A stretch of DNA of 9,239 nucleotides from Planctomycetota bacterium (GTDB taxonomy: Bacteria > Planctomycetota > Planctomycetia > Isosphaerales > Isosphaeraceae), in NCBI GenBank assembly GCA_021778575.1, contig JAJYCH010000124.1:1-9239 (forward strand), read 5' to 3'. The notes below the pieces were generated by a model. It did no database searches, was not told where the DNA came from, and was given only the letters and a program-made list of their open reading frames with translations. The stretch's first letter is position 1. Each line of letters opens with the position of its first letter. Below, piece by piece: positions 1-6,739 of this stretch. The position numbers and the translations under genes are program-made.

Positions 1-1
1 G

Positions 2-1639
2 GCGGCTCTCACGATCGTCGTCGTGCGAGGAACCGACCGGACCGTTCCCCCCCGAATCGCCAGCGACCGACCAAAGCTGGTTATCGAAGTTCCGCGGATC
101 GCTCCGGCGGCTCTCGCCTCGGTTCCTTCCAGCGCCGGCAAATCCCAACAGAACGTCGGGCCGGATATCGAAAGTCAATCGGTTCTGCCCGACCTCAGCC
201 CCCCTCCGCCCTCACCGGCGAACGATCTGGCCTTGCTCGACCCCGACCGGCGCGATCCGACCTCGATCCGTATTCCTGGGCCAGAGATTCGGACTCGCTC
301 CAACTCGCTCGACTTGCCACCCCCCCCCGCACCCGTCCCGGCGACGGGAACGACCGAGACGACCTCTTGCCCCAAAGCGGAATCGCGCCGGTTACTCGTC
401 CGCGACCAGAAAGGACGTGCGATCGTCGCCCGGGAACAGGGAATGGTCAAGGATCGGCTGGCGGTGATGCTCCCCGATGGCCGGATCGGCTGGCCCAGCG
501 GACAGGTGGTGACCCAGGAGCCGTTCGTTCCGCTCACCATGGAGCAAATGCGCCGGTCGTTGCTGGACGATCCGGAGTTCACGACGTTCCGTCTCCTCCA
601 GACCACCCACTATCTCATCCTCTACCAGAGCAGTACCGACACCTTTGCCAGGGCCAGCGGCGATCTCCTCGAAAAACTCCACGATGGACTGACCGGGTTT
701 CTCCGCAAGAACGGCCTGCCGGTTCGGTCCCTGGAATTTCCGCTCGTCGCCGTGATTTTCGAGACCGAGGCCGATTTCCGGGCCAATCGCCAGGTTCCTC
801 CCGATATTCAAGCGTACTACGAGATCCTCTCGAATCGGATTTTCTTCTACGAGAAGTCGCGGCGTGACCAGGATTCGCCCGAGGTCTCCGCCCTCCGCAA
901 GCCGCAGACGGTCGCTCACGAAGGAACCCATCAGATCCTCCACAACGTGGGGCTCCAGCCAAGAATGTCGGACTGGCCGCTCTGGCTGGTCGAAGGGCTG
1001 GCCGAATATTGCTCGCCCCCCAAGCTCACCAAGCGAGGGGTCGACTGGGCGGGTCTGGGACAGGTCAACTCGCTCCACATCGCCACGATTCGCGACCTCG
1101 ACGACCCCTTGCCCAACCAGTTTCAGGTCGGAGGCCGCCCGCCGCTGGTCTCGCGCGACCGGCGGACGCCGCTCGTCGAATATCTCGTCACCCAGAAAGA
1201 ACTGACTCCCACCGACTACGCCCTGGCCTGGGCGCTGACTCATTACCTGATCTCGAAACGGATCGACGATTTCGTCACCTATATCGAGCGAATGAGCCAG
1301 CTCAAGCCCGGCCAGGAACAGTCACCCCAGGATCAATTGACCAAGTTCCGCGCGGTCTTCGGCAACGACCTGGTCCAGATGGACGGCAAGGTCGCCAACC
1401 ATCTCAAGAAGCTCAAAGTGCCTGACGTCTTGCCGTTTTACGCCGTGATCTTCGAGCAACAGGTCGGCCCGCTGATCCGCCGACAGGCGATGGTCAGCCA
1501 GTCCCCCTCGGTGATCCGGCAATGGCTCGAATCCGTCACCGTCCCGGAAGGGGGCCAGCCCCACTGGGAGTTTCTGCCTCAACCGAACCGCAACAAGGCG
1601 ATCGAAGTCGTCGAGCACTGGATGCATCAAGGGAATTGA
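2..1639 (+). CDS. DUF1570-like exported metallopeptidase-like protein, 5' end missing
   Basis: The reading frame is open to the left edge. Upstream of the first possible start, a GTG at 23, it still encodes a hydrophobic stretch (AALTIVVV) that could be the end of a signal peptide or membrane anchor, so the true start is probably outside the window. Numbering from that GTG, residues 20-115 are a low-complexity Pro/Ser-rich linker and 118-170 a small beta-rich segment. The rest is the catalytic-like domain. It has the zinc-binding motif HEGTH (His299, Glu300, His303) and a downstream VEGLAEY whose Glu324 is the likely third zinc ligand, the arrangement of gluzincin peptidases and of planctomycete DUF1570 proteins. 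The likely role is peptide cleavage outside the cytoplasm; the substrate is unknown. The gene ends in TGA and no gene follows for about 690 nt. Family assignment is from motif and domain order; catalytic activity is inferred. Confidence 0.8.
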   Translation, partial: AALTIVVVRGTDRTVPPRIASDRPKLVIEVPRIAPAALASVPSSAGKSQQNVGPDIESQSVLPDLSPPPPSPANDLALLDPDRRDPTSIRIPGPEIRTRSNSLDLPPPPAPVPATGTTETTSCPKAESRRLLVRDQKGRAIVAREQGMVKDRLAVMLPDGRIGWPSGQVVTQEPFVPLTMEQMRRSLLDDPEFTTFRLLQTTHYLILYQSSTDTFARASGDLLEKLHDGLTGFLRKNGLPVRSLEFPLVAVIFETEADFRANRQVPPDIQAYYEILSNRIFFYEKSRRDQDSPEVSALRKPQTVAHEGTHQILHNVGLQPRMSDWPLWLVEGLAEYCSPPKLTKRGVDWAGLGQVNSLHIATIRDLDDPLPNQFQVGGRPPLVSRDRRTPLVEYLVTQKELTPTDYALAWALTHYLISKRIDDFVTYIERMSQLKPGQEQSPQDQLTKFRAVFGNDLVQMDGKVANHLKKLKVPDVLPFYAVIFEQQVGPLIRRQAMVSQSPSVIRQWLESVTVPEGGQPHWEFLPQPNRNKAIEVVEHWMHQGN

Positions 1640-1653
1640 TTCCGATTTTGAGA

Positions 1654-1697
1654 ACGGGCGTAAGGCCTCGCACTGCGGCGGAGCCGCAAAAACCCGT
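1654..1697 (+). terminator. Possible terminator hairpin after the DUF1570 gene
   Basis: Fifteen bases after the stop codon, ACGGG (1654-1658) can pair with CCCGT (1693-1697). Inside that lies a tight hairpin GCGGC-GGA-GCCGC (1675-1687), followed by five A residues. There is no U-run after the stem, so this is a weak call based only on position and pairing. Confidence 0.3.
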
Positions 1698-1703
1698 AGA
1701 GTA

Positions 1704-2006
1704 GGGCTTGTCCTGCCGTTCTGAAGCAGCGACCAAAACAACGGCAGGGCAAGCCCCAATACCGTCAAATGAGCCATAACTGTCGGCAGCGGCGGTCTTT
1801 CTGACTCCCTCCCCCCTTGTGGGGGAGGGTTGGGGTGGGGGGACGTCGCCGGACTCTCGGGAGCCGAAAACAAGCCGTTTTCGAACGTCACAGGTTATGC
1901 GGAACCCCCCACCCTAACCCTCCCCCACAAGGGGGGAGGGGACCAAACTCCTTTGCTCCGAACGACTAACGTTCATTTGACGGTATTGGGGCTTGCCCTG
2001 CCGTTG
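1704..2006. repeat. Nested inverted-repeat element, outer arms
   Basis: A 34-bp perfect inverted repeat joins 1739-1772 to 1973-2006 (core AACGGCAGGGCAAGCC). A third copy of its first 17 bases lies at 1704-1720, inverted relative to 1740-1756 with one mismatch, so the left end can also fold as a short hairpin. The 200 nt between the arms encode no credible protein and hold a second inverted repeat. Such nesting suggests a non-coding mobile or dispersed element (MITE-like or REP-like). No target-site duplication is obvious at the ends. Confidence 0.7.
1807..1940. repeat. Inner C/G-run inverted repeat
   Basis: Arms at 1807-1842 and 1905-1940 are inverted copies of 36 bp with one mismatch. Each arm is itself a hairpin: a C-rich run, TTGT (or ACAA), then a complementary G-rich run. 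The pattern CCCTCCCCCCTTGTGGGGGA is typical of short dispersed palindromes found between bacterial genes. The spacer contains a further small hairpin, CGAAAAC paired with GTTTTCG, at about 1865-1883. The G-runs could also form quadruplexes. Confidence 0.7.
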
Positions 2007-2049
2007 CCTCGATTGCCTCGATCCCGCCAGGGGAAGCCCCGAAGCCCCG

Positions 2050-2143
2050 TAGGGTATATCGAGCGGTAGCGAAGACGCACCGCATGACGACGCGGCCTAC
2101 CCCTGTGATTCCGATCGTCGGCTCCCGCCGGTGCGTCTTCGCT
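2050..2143. repeat. Palindromic element copy A (decayed)
   Basis: The left arm 2050-2081 matches the 32-base arm of copies B (2767) and C (4736) with a few changes. The inner end of the right arm, GGTGCGTCTTCGCT, is intact at 2130-2143, but the outer half is replaced by unrelated sequence. The 48-nt spacer begins GCATGACGACGCGGCCT, closely matching the spacer of copy C, so A and C share an ancestor and orientation. It lies about 190 nt upstream of the Gly/Tyr-rich gene. Confidence 0.75.
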
Positions 2144-2319
2144 TCGGGGTTCTTCGTCCCCGGAAAACGGGCCAGGCGGCTCGATCTTTGGGAATTTCCG
2201 GAAGATTTCCCGATCTCGCTCGTTCTCCCCTCGGGACGACGCCCCGACGACAGCCCGGCCCGGGTTCCCCAGGTCGGGGAGGGTCGCGGCTCCGGCCGAG
2301 GCGCGGCCCGTTGACCAAG

Positions 2320-2324
2320 AGGAG
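2320..2324 (+). promoter_or_regulatory. Ribosome binding site choosing start at 2332
   Basis: AGGAG ends 7 nt before the ATG at 2332. An in-frame ATG at 2326 is only 1 nt away and too close, while one at 2335 is 10 nt away and possible. In-frame codons further upstream, back to 2131, run through repeat copy A and give no protein-like sequence. Confidence 0.7.
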
Positions 2325-2331
2325 AATGCTG

Positions 2332-2697
2332 ATGATGAACCATCGCTGGCGGGTCAAGATCTTCGGTTTCTTGCTGGTGCTGGGGGGCCTGCTCAGCGCG
2401 GGAGCCACCCCCGCCCAGGCGCAGGGCTACGGCCATCGGCCGGAACACCACGGCGGCTACGACCATCGGCCGGGGTATGGTCGTGGCTACGGCTACGGCT
2501 ACGGCTACGCCCCGAGGGTCGCGCCGGGCTACGGCTACGGCTACAACAGCTATTACTCGTCGGGCGGTTACGGCCGGCCGTATGGCTACTCCAGCTACGG
2601 CGGTTACGGACCTGGCCGGGGCTACTCGTTCGGCTCGAGCTACTATAACGGTCGCTCTGGCTACAGCTTCGGTTATTCGAGCGGATACTGCCGCTGA
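2332..2697 (+). CDS. Small secreted Gly/Tyr-rich protein
   Basis: The product is 121 residues. Residues 1-30 are a clear Sec signal peptide: a basic start, a hydrophobic core FGFLLVLGGLL, and a cleavage site after AQA30. The mature 91 residues contain 27 Gly and 23 Tyr, with GY dipeptide runs (52-59 and 66-71), two HRP units near the start, and Ser/Gly/Tyr towards the end. Mature Lys, Leu, Ile, Met and Trp are absent. A single Cys is the second-last residue. This composition resembles disordered, adhesive or self-assembling surface proteins; no enzymatic domain is visible and no named family is recognised. Possible roles are a cell-wall or matrix component, Tyr cross-linking, or coating. The gene stands alone between repeat elements and is followed by a strong hairpin, so it is probably transcribed on its own. 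Coding status is supported by the signal peptide and ribosome binding site; function is unknown. Confidence 0.75.
   Translation: MMNHRWRVKIFGFLLVLGGLLSAGATPAQAQGYGHRPEHHGGYDHRPGYGRGYGYGYGYAPRVAPGYGYGYNSYYSSGGYGRPYGYSSYGGYGPGRGYSFGSSYYNGRSGYSFGYSSGYCR
2485..2544 (+). repeat. GGCTAC hexamer repeats inside the Gly/Tyr-rich gene
   Basis: Four tandem GGCTAC units (2485-2508) and three more (2527-2544) encode Gly-Tyr dipeptides. Units are identical at the DNA level, so the number could change by slippage in steps of two residues without breaking the frame. Confidence 0.8.
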
Positions 2698-2716
2698 ACC
2701 GTTGACCGACGGCCAC

Positions 2717-2740
2717 CCCTCCCGGCTCCGGCCGGGAGGG
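2717..2740 (+). terminator. GC-rich hairpin terminator candidate
   Basis: A perfect 10-bp stem CCCTCCCGGC / GCCGGGAGGG with a TCCG loop starts 19 nt after the stop of the Gly/Tyr-rich gene. No U-tract follows, but the position and stability fit a transcript end or 3' stabiliser. Confidence 0.6.
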
Positions 2741-2766
2741 AGTGGCGTTCGTTCCCGGAGTTCCGG

Positions 2767-2842
2767 TAGGGTGTGTCGAGCGTCAGCGAAGACGCACCAC
2801 GAGTCATGCCGGTGCGTCTTCGCTGACGCTCGACACACCCTA
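2767..2842. repeat. Palindromic element copy B (perfect 32-bp arms)
   Basis: Arms 2767-2798 and 2811-2842 are perfect reverse complements (TAGGGTGTGTCG... and ...CGACACACCCTA) around a 12-nt spacer. The flank TTCCGG just before the left arm is shared with copy C. The spacer is shorter than in A and C, so B looks like a deletion derivative, or the others gained sequence. The element lies between the hairpin ending the Gly/Tyr-rich gene and the start of the caspase-like gene. Confidence 0.9.
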
Positions 2843-2930
2843 AATTTTTGGTTTTCGCGGCAAGAACTGATGTTCGACGGGCGGCTCGGATACGATAGTG
2901 ACGATGGGCAAGATCCGTGGATGTCGGCTC

Positions 2931-2935
2931 AGGAG
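2931..2935 (+). promoter_or_regulatory. Ribosome binding site choosing start at 2943
   Basis: AGGAG is 7 nt before the ATG at 2943. Earlier in-frame GTG (2898) and ATG (2904) lack a comparable site and would place 13-15 extra basic residues before the signal peptide. The local sequence (GGAGACTGCTGATGATG) is nearly identical to that before the Gly/Tyr-rich gene. Confidence 0.7.
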
Positions 2936-2942
2936 ACTGCTG

Positions 2943-4619
2943 ATGATGGGGAATCGGAAACGACTGGTCCTCGGCCTGGTCTTAGCGGTCGGCCTGATGA
3001 GTCAAGCCGCCGAGGCCGCCGGTAAGAAATACGCCCTGCTGGTGGGGGTCGACCGCTACGGCAAGGGGGCGCTCTTACCGCCGCTCGACTATCCCGGTCG
3101 GGATGTCGAAGGGCTGGCCGAGGTTCTGATCGAGTCGGGTTACGACAAGGACAATGTCGTCGTGATGACGCTCAAGGCCGGGGCCGAGGATGTCGACCTC
3201 CTTCCTTCGGCCGAGTCGATTCGCAACCAGCTCAACCTGATCCTCAAGCCGCTCAAGCCGGGCGACAGCGTGCTGATCCTGCTCGCCGGCCACGGCGTGA
3301 TGATGGAGATTCCCCCGCCCGCTGGCGGCAAGCCGGCTCCCACCAGCCTGTTCTGCGCCAGCGACGCCAGCTTGTCGAAGAAGGATCTCACGCGGTTCAT
3401 CGCGATCGACGAGGTCTTCGAGGCTCTGAAAGAATGCCGGGCAACGACCAAACTTTTGCTGGTCGACGCCTGCCGGAACGAATTCAAGCTGAGCCAGAAC
3501 AAGCCTGAGGGCCGCTTGAACGGGATCGAGATGCCCGCCCCACCGCCTCCGCCGCCGTCGGTTGCCGCTCTGTTCTCGTGCAACGAAAAGGAGGTCTCGT
3601 GGCAGGATGCGAGCCTCGGAGGCGGCCACGGCGTCTTCTCGCACTTCGTGATCGAGGGCCTCAAGTTCAAGGCCGACGAGGAAGCGGGCAATCGTGATGG
3701 TTTGGTGACGCTCGACGAGTTGACCGGATACGTCAAGGAGAACGTCTTCCAGTTCGTCCGGGTCAAGCACGCGACGTCGCAGGAACCCCGGTTGATGGGA
3801 AGCCTCGGGCGGGTGGTCCTGCGAGACCGGGTCTCGGTCACGCTGGCCGAGACCTTCACCTCGCGAGCCTCGGGCATCAAGCTCAAGCTCATCCCCGCCG
3901 GGAAGTTCTTGATGGGTTCAGCGAAGGATGACCGCGACGAAGTCCTCAAGCCTAACGACGATGAATTCCCCCAGCACGAAGTCCGGATCACCCGGCCGTT
4001 CTACCTGGGGGTGACCGAGGTGACGCAAGGCCAGTATCGCGCGATCACCGGCGAAAGCCCAAGCAACTTCAAGGGCTCGGATGACCTGCCTGTGGAGCAG
4101 GTGAGCTGGCTTGACGCCGTCAAGTTCTGCAATGCACTGGGCGCGAAGGAAGGCCGTCCGGCATTTTACCGGATCAACGGCGATACCGTGACCGTGCCCG
4201 ATCCCAAAGCCCCCGGTTATCGCCTGCCGACCGAGGCCGAGTGGGAATATGCCTGTCGCGCGGGCCGCACAACCCGGTTCAGTTTCGGAGACGACGCGGC
4301 CGACCTGGGGTCTTTCGCCTGGGTCGACTCGAATTCCGACTCCAAGACTCACGCGATCGGCCAGAAGCGGCCCAATGCGTTCGGGCTCTACGACATGCAC
4401 GGCAATGTCTGGGAATGGTGTGGCGATTGGTATGATGCAAACTATTATGCTCAATCGCCGGCACAAGACCCGCCCGGTGCTGCCACTGCCTCCGTCCGTG
4501 TCATTCGCGGCGGCAGTTGGTACGGCAACCCGCGTGACGCCCGGTCGGCGATCCGGAACTGGATCACTCCGGCGAACCGCCACATCTTCCTGGGATTCCG
4601 GCTGGCTCTAGTTCAGTGA
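2943..4619 (+). CDS. Secreted caspase-like (C14) peptidase fused to FGE/SUMF1-fold domain
   Basis: The product is 558 residues. Residues 1-26 are a signal peptide ending QAAEAA. Residues 28-295 form a caspase/metacaspase-like C14 domain: strand YALLVGVDRYG, catalytic His117 in LLAGHG and catalytic Cys177 in LLVDACR, both present, then a Pro-rich loop (199-206) and a p10-like part with FSCNEKE and GHGVFSHFVIEGL. Residues 312-558 are a full FGE/sulfatase-modifying-factor fold: IPAGKFLMGS, TEVTQGQYRAI, YRLPTEAEWEYACRAG, GNVWEWCGDWY, VIRGGSWYG and the final GFRLA. Both cysteines of true formylglycine-generating enzymes are replaced (Gly528 and Ala533, two and seven residues after the W of GGSW), so this domain probably binds a ligand rather than making formylglycine. 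The likely action is regulated cleavage outside the cytoplasm, with basic-residue specificity as in metacaspases (inference). Copies B and C of the palindromic element flank it; the cytochrome gene follows 343 nt downstream. Confidence 0.9.
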   Translation: MMGNRKRLVLGLVLAVGLMSQAAEAAGKKYALLVGVDRYGKGALLPPLDYPGRDVEGLAEVLIESGYDKDNVVVMTLKAGAEDVDLLPSAESIRNQLNLILKPLKPGDSVLILLAGHGVMMEIPPPAGGKPAPTSLFCASDASLSKKDLTRFIAIDEVFEALKECRATTKLLLVDACRNEFKLSQNKPEGRLNGIEMPAPPPPPPSVAALFSCNEKEVSWQDASLGGGHGVFSHFVIEGLKFKADEEAGNRDGLVTLDELTGYVKENVFQFVRVKHATSQEPRLMGSLGRVVLRDRVSVTLAETFTSRASGIKLKLIPAGKFLMGSAKDDRDEVLKPNDDEFPQHEVRITRPFYLGVTEVTQGQYRAITGESPSNFKGSDDLPVEQVSWLDAVKFCNALGAKEGRPAFYRINGDTVTVPDPKAPGYRLPTEAEWEYACRAGRTTRFSFGDDAADLGSFAWVDSNSDSKTHAIGQKRPNAFGLYDMHGNVWEWCGDWYDANYYAQSPAQDPPGAATASVRVIRGGSWYGNPRDARSAIRNWITPANRHIFLGFRLALVQ

Positions 4620-4656
4620 GCTTAGGACAAGTGTAAGACCAACTTACGCGTAGTCT

Positions 4657-4708
4657 CCGTTCTGGTCGTCGTGGTGGAGGCGGAGCCGTAACCCGACGAC
4701 CGGAATGG
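4657..4708 (+). terminator. Long RNA hairpin after the caspase-like gene
   Basis: Bases 4657-4671 (CCGTTCTGGTCGTCG) can pair along their full 15 nt with 4694-4708 (CGACGACCGGAATGG), with two G-U wobbles, around a 22-nt loop. The wobbles favour this folding in plus-strand RNA. It lies 37 nt after the stop. There is no U-run, so it may stabilise the mRNA end rather than terminate on its own. A smaller hairpin GTAAG/CTTAC precedes it at 4633-4647. Confidence 0.45.
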
Positions 4709-4735
4709 AACACGAAGCGTAGGTATTGGTTCCGG

Positions 4736-4843
4736 TAGGGTGTGTCGAGCGTCAGCGAAGACGCACCGCATGCCGACGCGGCCTGTTCCTTGCGATTCGT
4801 AATCTCCCGACAGTGCGTCTTCGCTGACGCTTGACACACCCTA
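4736..4843. repeat. Palindromic element copy C
   Basis: The left arm 4736-4767 is identical to the left arm of copy B. The right arm 4812-4843 matches with two changes. The 44-nt spacer starts GCATGCCGACGCGGCCT and corresponds to that of copy A. The element fills part of the 343-nt gap between the caspase-like and cytochrome genes; the remaining 119 nt (4844-4962) show no clear promoter. Confidence 0.9.
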
Positions 4844-4962
4844 CGATTTGGGCAAATCGATCGTTTCGACAAAATTCCGGCAAGATTTCACCGTCACGTC
4901 CGTTACCTCGAATGAGCCTCGATGACAACCCGGCCTTGTGGGCAAACGATGAGGATTGACGC

Positions 4963-6696
4963 ATGTCAAGACAACAGACTCTCATACTGATCGCACTTGT
5001 CGTATCGCCGACGCTGGCCCGCGCATCGGACGAGAGGCTAGCCAGGGACGCCCGGGCGTTCCTGTCGAAGTATTGCTACGACTGCCACGGCGGCGGCAAC
5101 GACGTGGGCGAGGATCTGAACGTCGCCGACCTCGCCTCGATGCTCAAGCATCCCGAGGCCGCCGGAAAAGCAGCTTACATCGTCCCCGGCAAGCCGGGCG
5201 AGTCGCTGCTCTGGGACTACATGAGCACCGGGCCGAAGATCCGGATGCCCAAGAAGAACGCTCCGCAACCCACGCCTGAGGAGCGGAAGATCATCGAACG
5301 CTGGATTCTCGACGGGGCCGAGTTTCCCACGAAGACCGAACGCAAGCCGATCGAGGCCAGAGCCACGCTCGCGGCAATCGCCACCCATCTGAACAAGCTG
5401 AAACGAGCCGATCAACCGTATCAGCGCTTCTTCACGCTCGACCATCTGCACAACAACCCGACTCTGGCCGACGACTCGCTGGCGGTCCATCGCGCGGCGG
5501 TCTCGAAGCTGGCCAACAGCCTGAGCTGGCAGCCGGAAATCGTCGTGCCCGAGGTCGTCGAGGGGACCGAGGGGACGGTCCTGGTGATCGACCTCCGCAA
5601 GCTCGGCTGGGACTTCGAGGACTGGAAGGCGATCGCCAAAGCCTACCCTTACGGCGTGACCCACTCCGACGACGAGGCGTTCCGCGACCTCGAACGCGAG
5701 GTCGCCCGCCTGGCCGGCACCCGGCTCGCCGCCATCCGCGCCGACTGGTTCGTGGCGACCGTCTCGCGGCCGCCGCTCTATGACCGGTTGCTCAGGCTCC
5801 CGGCCAGCCTGCGTGATCTGGAGCACAAGCTGGGGGTCAATCTCGAAGCCAACTTCGACCGCGACATCCTCAAACGTGCGGGGATGATCACCAGCGGCGT
5901 TTCCAAGCACAACCGGCTGGTCGAGCGGCATCCCACACCCTTCGGGGCCTACTGGCGGAGCTACGACTTCGGCTCGTCCGACGGCCGGGGGAACCTGAAC
6001 TTGTTCCCGCTCGGCCCGAGGTTCCCGGGCAACCATTTCGACGACCAGGCGTTCGAGCAGGCGGGCGGCGAGGTCATCTTCCACCTGCCCAACGGGCTGC
6101 AAGGCTACATGCTCGCCGATGCCAAAGACCGACGGCTCGACGCCCCCGCGCCGATTGCGATTGTCCGAGATCGCGAGGAGACCGCCGGCACTCCTGAGGT
6201 CGTCAACGGGATCTCGTGTATCGCTTGTCACAAGAATGGCATGAAATCGGCCATCGATGAGATCCGCGCCAGCCCGGCGGTGTTTGCCGCCGCCGCCGAA
6301 AAGATGCTTCGCCTTTACCCGCCAACCGCCGAGTTGAACAAGCTGACCGCTCGCGACGAGAAGCGGTTTCTCGACGCCCTCGACCTGGCCATCGGTTCGT
6401 TTCTGAAGATTGGCGACGACTCGGGAAAATCGGTTCGCGACCTGGTCGAGCCGGTCGGCGAGGTCGCCCGGCTCTACGTCCAGGACCTGACGCCCGAGGC
6501 CATCGCAGCCGAGTTGGAGTTGCCCAACATCGAAGCCGTCCGAACCGCCATCGGGGCCGAGAAGTTCCGCGAGCTGGGTCTCGGCCCGCTCCTGGGAGCC
6601 AAGGCCGTGAAGCGCGAACTCTGGGAAGGCAAGCCGGCCCGCTCGCTGTTCCAGCGAGTCTCTAATGAGCTGGGCCGGGCCTCGCAACCGCTTTGA
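4963..6696 (+). CDS. Exported c-type cytochrome protein with two CxxCH motifs
   Basis: The product is 577 residues. GAGG at 4951-4954, 8 nt upstream, supports this ATG. Residues 1-21 are a signal peptide, so haem would be attached outside the cytoplasm. The first haem site is CYDCH (Cys38, Cys41, His42) in a small domain like the planctomycete cytochrome C (PSCyt1-type), with PGKPGESLLW and KIRMP, whose Met95 is a likely axial ligand. Residues 130-410 form a large middle region without haem motifs, containing VLVIDLRKLGWD, HNRLVERH, GAYWRSYDF and LPNGLQGYML; it looks like a conserved domain but I cannot name it. The second site is SCIACH (Cys419, Cys422, His423). A helical tail follows (430-577). 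The role is probably electron transfer or redox sensing. The next gene starts 43 nt after the stop, suggesting co-transcription. Confidence 0.85.
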   Translation: MSRQQTLILIALVVSPTLARASDERLARDARAFLSKYCYDCHGGGNDVGEDLNVADLASMLKHPEAAGKAAYIVPGKPGESLLWDYMSTGPKIRMPKKNAPQPTPEERKIIERWILDGAEFPTKTERKPIEARATLAAIATHLNKLKRADQPYQRFFTLDHLHNNPTLADDSLAVHRAAVSKLANSLSWQPEIVVPEVVEGTEGTVLVIDLRKLGWDFEDWKAIAKAYPYGVTHSDDEAFRDLEREVARLAGTRLAAIRADWFVATVSRPPLYDRLLRLPASLRDLEHKLGVNLEANFDRDILKRAGMITSGVSKHNRLVERHPTPFGAYWRSYDFGSSDGRGNLNLFPLGPRFPGNHFDDQAFEQAGGEVIFHLPNGLQGYMLADAKDRRLDAPAPIAIVRDREETAGTPEVVNGISCIACHKNGMKSAIDEIRASPAVFAAAAEKMLRLYPPTAELNKLTARDEKRFLDALDLAIGSFLKIGDDSGKSVRDLVEPVGEVARLYVQDLTPEAIAAELELPNIEAVRTAIGAEKFRELGLGPLLGAKAVKRELWEGKPARSLFQRVSNELGRASQPL

Positions 6697-6739
6697 AGGT
6701 CGATTTCTTCATTTCTTCATTCAAACGAGGGTTCTTCTC

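Noticed and set aside
392..1243. Minus-strand open frame opposite the DUF1570 gene
   Set aside because: Shadow frame; the plus strand carries the HEGTH metallopeptidase motif and continuous domain structure.
2190..2211. Operator-like dyad GGGAA...TTCCC around TCCGGA
   Set aside because: The arms are only 5 bp and no promoter elements could be placed next to it; it may be chance.
2131..2331. Longer N-terminus for the Gly/Tyr-rich protein from an ATG at 2131
   Set aside because: The extra 67 codons begin inside repeat copy A, are Arg/Pro-rich, lack a ribosome site, and would hide a good signal peptide.
1966..2838. Long minus-strand open frame across the repeats and the Gly/Tyr-rich gene
   Set aside because: Val/Ala/Arg-rich sequence arising opposite GGCTAC repeats and spanning two palindromic elements; no start signal or domain.
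2868..2896. Promoter for the caspase-like gene using TACGAT at 2891 as a -10 box
   Set aside because: No acceptable -35 box at 16-18 nt spacing; planctomycete promoters are too poorly defined for a call.
5038..6687. Long minus-strand open frame opposite the cytochrome gene
   Set aside because: Shadow frame of GC-rich coding DNA; the plus strand has a signal peptide, two CxxCH motifs and a ribosome site.
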